Assembly (NCBI GenBank): GCA_965248635.1
Contig: OZ252114.1
Span: 124,001-188,000, forward strand
DNA from: CBDAPI01 sp965248635
GTDB lineage: Bacteria > Acidobacteriota > UBA6911 > RPQK01 > CBDAPI01
Direction of reading: 5' to 3'
Length of the DNA: 64,000 nt
The notes under the pieces are model-generated. The model was not told the origin of the DNA, made no database searches, and saw only the letters and a program-made list of their open reading frames with translations. Both the position numbers and the translations under genes were made by a program. Positions 60,466 through 64,000 of this stretch are shown piece after piece (the first letter of the stretch is position 1; each line of letters starts with the position of its first letter).

Positions 60466-62088
60466 ATGAAAATTCTCTTATACACGCCGGACAATCAGGT
60501 AACGCGCAACTATATGCCGCACCTGTGGATGTTCGTGCTTCAAGCGCTGACTCCGCCCGAGCACGAAGTGTTCCTCATCGACGGAAATGCTCAGCCATTA
60601 ACCGAAGAGGAAATGGCGGAATTCGTCAGGGCCAACGGGATCAAGCTGGCGGGAATCGGCGCGATGACCCGTGCCGCCGCCCGCGCTTACAGGATGGCGG
60701 ATGCGATTCGCGCAGCCGGCGCGCAGGTGATCATGGGAGGGCCTCACGTCACCGAGGTGCCAGGAGAGGCGATTGGACGTGACAGCGAGCCCCGTCACGC
60801 GGATGCTGTCGCCCTGGGCGAGGTGGATGACATTTGGCCTCAGATCATACAGGATGCTGAACAGGGGAATCTCCAGGAAACCTATAGGTCTGCGGATGCT
60901 GCGGGGAGGGAAGTCAAGCCGTCACTGGAGGACTATCCTCAGATTCCCTGGGAAAAGATGGACCTCGAGCAGTTCAATCTCATCCACAAGATACCGTCCT
61001 GGGGACGCTACCTGATGAAACGGGCGGGTGTGAAGGACTGGAACAGCCTCTACGTCCTTCCCGTCGAATCCGGTCGCGGCTGTCCGTACGGCTGCGATTT
61101 CTGCACGGTGACCGGCTTTTTTGGGAAGTCCATCCGGTTTCGGACGGACCAGAGCGTGGTGGATGAACTTCTTCGTCTCAAGGCGCGCGCGGCCGCGGAA
61201 GGTGGCAAAGTAGGCGTTTTCTTCATCGATGATAATTTTGCTATCAACAAGAAGCGAACCAAATCACTTCTCCGCGAGATGATCGCTCGTGATGCCGTAG
61301 TGCCATGGATAGCCCAGATCAGCATGAATCTGCTTCAAGACGAAGAGCTGGTCGATTTGATTGCCGCCAGCGGGGGAGTCTGGATTTTCATGGGGCTTGA
61401 GTCGATTGACCCTGCCAACCTGAAAGAGGTCAACAAGGGATTCAACAAACCGGCTCAATATCAGGCCGTCCTGGAGCGACTGGCCGACCGAGGCATCTAC
61501 GCCATTACGTCCTTCATCTTTGGAATGGACGGGGATCGTCCGGGTGTCGGGCAAAAAACATTGGACGCAATCGAATCCTGGCCTCCCGGCCTTCCCGTCT
61601 TCGGGCTGCTGACGCCTTACCCGGCCACTCCCCTCTACGATCGTCTCCTGGAGCAGGGTCGACTCACACGACCTAAGCACTGGCTCGACTTTCGCCCCTT
61701 CCGAATGGCCTTTACACCTGAGAACCTGAACCCGGAACAGGCGGAAGCCGAAGTTCACGAGGCGTGGAGCCGCTGTTACGACTCGCAGGCCATCGCCGCG
61801 GCTCTCGAGAAGATCGAGGAACGTCCGTTCGTAGAACGCGCTCTCCTCTTCATCACGCGACTGGCATTCCGAGGCATCTATTTTCCTCAGATGACGACCC
61901 GGCACTGGGCCTCACTGCTCTTTCAGAACCGGCGCACCCTGCTGAAGTTGATCCGCGAGGCTTTTGCTGCACATCGGGAGCACCGTGGGAGCACTCCCCC
62001 GGTTCAAGAGGTCGCCCCGGCGCCTGAGGAGCCTGTCAGCGGCCGCATGCCGATCCCACCGGAAGAATCGGCCCTCTCGGTGGAGTAA
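60466..62088 (+). CDS. B12-binding radical SAM protein
   Basis: 540 residues. N-terminal cobalamin-binding-like domain (KILLYTPDNQ... GIKLAGIGAMTRAAARAY, GAQVIMGGPHVTEVPGEA; the usual DxHxxG is not clear). The radical SAM 4Fe-4S motif is SGRGCPYGCDFCTV near residues 200-213, followed by FFIDDNFAIN. A C-terminal domain after 400 resembles DUF4070. Such enzymes methylate unactivated carbons or rearrange lipids/hopanoids; the substrate is unknown. It is followed by an RND pump gene. Confidence 0.88.
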   Translation: MKILLYTPDNQVTRNYMPHLWMFVLQALTPPEHEVFLIDGNAQPLTEEEMAEFVRANGIKLAGIGAMTRAAARAYRMADAIRAAGAQVIMGGPHVTEVPGEAIGRDSEPRHADAVALGEVDDIWPQIIQDAEQGNLQETYRSADAAGREVKPSLEDYPQIPWEKMDLEQFNLIHKIPSWGRYLMKRAGVKDWNSLYVLPVESGRGCPYGCDFCTVTGFFGKSIRFRTDQSVVDELLRLKARAAAEGGKVGVFFIDDNFAINKKRTKSLLREMIARDAVVPWIAQISMNLLQDEELVDLIAASGGVWIFMGLESIDPANLKEVNKGFNKPAQYQAVLERLADRGIYAITSFIFGMDGDRPGVGQKTLDAIESWPPGLPVFGLLTPYPATPLYDRLLEQGRLTRPKHWLDFRPFRMAFTPENLNPEQAEAEVHEAWSRCYDSQAIAAALEKIEERPFVERALLFITRLAFRGIYFPQMTTRHWASLLFQNRRTLLKLIREAFAAHREHRGSTPPVQEVAPAPEEPVSGRMPIPPEESALSVE

Positions 62089-62385
62089 CTAGTGAGAACA
62101 AGGAACTCAGTTTCCTCTGGGCGCGGATGATGTGCCCGGCGGTGAAACACGGGATGCCACCGTGTCGGCTCAACACGGCCCGACTTCCGGGGCGCCCACT
62201 GGCCCTCCCCAGGGCTTCCACCGAGATCCCATGGCGGCGGTTACCATTAGCTCGGTGGCCACGCCACAAGAAAAGCTCCCCTGCCGAGATAGATGAATTG
62301 CCAGGCGGGATAATGGTGTCAAGTTGCGCTTTCGTTGACCCCAGTGCGGTAACCTTGAAGGCGTGAACCTGAACCATCAGTCCCC
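62089..62385. other. Intergenic gap before the RND pump
   Basis: About 300 bases with no supported gene, RNA or clear promoter. Confidence 0.4.
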
Positions 62386-64000
62386 ATGATTGAGAAAGCG
62401 ATTCAGAATCCCTATGCAATTGCCGTTGCGAGCCTGAGCACCATCGTCCTGGGGATCACCTGCTATCAGAGGATCCCGGCCGACCTGCTGCCCATCTTCC
62501 AGACACCGGCGGTCAGACACCGGCGGTGCAAATTGTCACCTTCTACCCCGGCATGCCACCGGAAGTGATGGAGCGTGACATCATGAGCCGGCTGGAGCGG
62601 TGGACGGGCCAATCGGTCGGCATCGAGCATCAAGAGGCCAAGGCAATGCTCGGCGTCTCGGTGGTCAAGGACTTTTTCCGGGAAGGAATCTCCCTGGAAA
62701 CAGCCATGAGCCAGGTCACTTCCTACGCGGTCAGCGACATGTTCTATCTCCCTCCCGGCACCATCCCGCCCATGGTGATGCCCTTTGATCCGACCGCCTC
62801 ACTGCCCCTTTGTCTCGTCAGCGTCTCCAGCCCGACCATGAACGAGAAGGAGCTCTATGACATTGCCTACTTTGAGCTTCGCAATCGGCTGCAGTCCATC
62901 CAAGGCGTCATCGCCCCCGCCGTCTACGGGGGCAAATTACGTCGAATCCTGGCCTACGTGAATCGTGGCCAACTGGAAGCCCGTGGACTGTCTCCGATGG
63001 ACGTGGTCCGAGCGTTGAAGCAACAAAACGTTTTCATTCCGGCTGGAAACTTGAAAGCGGGCGACTTTGACTACCAGATCTTTGCTAATTCCATGCCCAG
63101 GTACGTGGAAGAGCTGAACGACATGCCGATCGGGGTCCGCCAGGGAGCGCCCATCATGATGCGGGATGTGGCCGAGGTCAAGGACTCCAGCCAGATCCAG
63201 ACCAACGTCGTGCGCGTGAACGGTCGCCGCCAGGTCTACATACCCATTTATCGCCAGCCGGGAGCCAATACGATTGAAATCGTCGATGCCATCCAGCGCA
63301 ATCTGGCCCGTATCCTGGAGCGCCTGCGTGAAATGGACCCCCGGGCCGGCAATCTGGCCATTGAAGTCGTGCTGGATCAATCCGTTTATGTCCGCAATTC
63401 ACTGAGTGCCCTTCAGCTGGAGGGTTTTCTCGGGGCGGTCTTTGCGGCCCTGGTCGTGTTGCTCTTCTTACGCCAGCTGCGCTCAACACTGGTGGTGCTG
63501 GTCAGTCTGCCTCTGGCTATCCTGGCGGCAATCGTGGGCCTGTTTTTCTCCGGTGCGACCCTCAATGCGATGACCATTGGCGGACTGGCTCTGGTGATTG
63601 GCATTCTGATTGACCAGTCCATTGTGGTGGTTGAAGCCATTGTCAGACATATCGAGGAGGGAGCGCAGCCCTTCGAGGCGGCACTCAAGGGGGCTCAAGA
63701 GGTTGCCATTCCGGTCCTCGTTTCAACCGTGACTTTCTGCATCGTGTTCTTCCCGGTCATTTTCCTGTCCGGAATGGCCAGTTACCTCTTCGGTCCGGTA
63801 GCTCTTGCGGCGACTCTGGCCATGGCATTCTCGTTTCTGTTTTCGATCACGCTGGTGCCCGCTTTCTGTGCCCGCATCCTCAAGGCTCATTCGAACCCCC
63901 GGCGGTCCGGACACACCTCGGGTCCGCTGAGCAACGCCTATGAGTATTTGTTGGGGAGACTTCTTCGCGTTCGCTGGGCGGTGGTTCTGGCGGCGGCCCT
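62386..64000 (+). pseudogene. RND-family efflux permease, 3'-partial, frame broken by a 14-bp duplication
   Basis: Starts MIEKAIQNPYAIAVASLS and continues IPADLLPIFQTPAV as an RND transporter, then leaves frame at a direct tandem duplication of CAGACACCGGCGGT (62500-62527). From 62517 the correct frame continues (QIVTFYPGMPPEVMERDIMS) and stays open to the window end: periplasmic loop (VKDFFREGISLETAMSQV, PPGTIPPMVMPFD), a helix with VLLFLRQLRSTLVVLVSLPL, and motif GGLALVIGILIDQSIVVVEAI. The usual second Asp of the proton-relay pair is Gln here. Removing one 14-bp copy restores the gene, so it is inactive, phase-variable or mis-assembled. Confidence 0.85.
62500..62527. repeat. 14-bp direct tandem duplication in the RND gene
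   Basis: Two exact adjacent copies of CAGACACCGGCGGT; 14 is not a multiple of 3, so the duplication shifts the frame. Confidence 0.9.

Overview
The window looks like the chromosome of a member of the Acidobacteriota or a close relative. This is an inference from gene content: a GWxTD-domain protein, an Oar-like TonB receptor with an N-terminal carboxypeptidase-type domain, an ECF sigma factor next to a Ser/Thr kinase with a PD40/TolB-like propeller, and a second kinase with an N-terminal winged helix. DNA is moderately GC-rich. Several start codons are GTG or TTG overlapping the upstream stop (GTGA or TTGA), and some promoters place the start codon almost at the predicted transcription start.

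Layout. 1-3.5 kb: acyl-CoA (probably propionyl-CoA) carboxylase genes (carboxyltransferase, biotin carboxylase, biotin carrier), convergent with accD-folC (3.5-5.7 kb). 5.9-9.1 kb: xseA-xseB-ispA-tlyA, with tlyA split into two frames. 9.1-16.8 kb: Fe-S scaffold protein, SAM hydrolase-like protein, YihY/BrkB membrane protein, ligA, zinc-ribbon micro-protein, PP2C phosphatase, molybdenum-carrier-like protein, alkyladenine glycosylase, tRNA-Phe, Hsp20. 17-30.4 kb: cysteine desulfurase coupled to acetoacetyl-CoA synthetase, a thioredoxin-domain (DUF255) protein, a gene-free stretch full of RNA-like hairpins (22.6-23.2 kb), an arsC-lipoprotein-thiI-antiporter operon, cytochrome c, thiolase and SDR. 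30.4-39.9 kb is an accessory, rearranged region: an IS1380-family element sits at a chimeric junction between two truncated genes, followed by a methyltransferase-monooxygenase pair, a VapBC-like toxin-antitoxin module, an orphan Phd antitoxin, gene remnants and a DUF3365-SpoIIE phosphatase. 39.9-51.6 kb: an HtrA-like protease, a secreted kinase-fold protein, an aspartic protease, an ECF sigma factor with a decayed kinase, GWxTD protein and TonB receptor; several are broken by frameshifts. 51.7-53.6 kb: an ISAzo13-family element with an A8 slippery run. 53.7-64 kb: the intact winged-helix kinase, a zinc alcohol dehydrogenase, a sodium:solute symporter with its DUF4212 small subunit, a B12-binding radical SAM protein and the start of an RND efflux pump whose frame is broken by a 14-bp tandem duplication.

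The carboxylase, thiolase and acetoacetyl-CoA synthetase fit catabolism of short-chain acids and ketone bodies; the symporter (acetate/pyruvate type by family) would fit uptake. Cysteine desulfurase, the IscU-like scaffold and ThiI share sulfur-transfer chemistry. Intergenic DNA carries at least three short repeat families: a 21-22-nt element tied to stop codons, REP-like GTGGGAGGGG palindromes, and 7/8-nt tandem arrays.

The least explained features are the structured RNA candidate at 22.6-23.2 kb, the stop-codon-linked repeats, the IS-bounded remnants of unrecognised genes, and the cluster of frameshifted genes at 40-51 kb, which may be real gene decay or consensus error.
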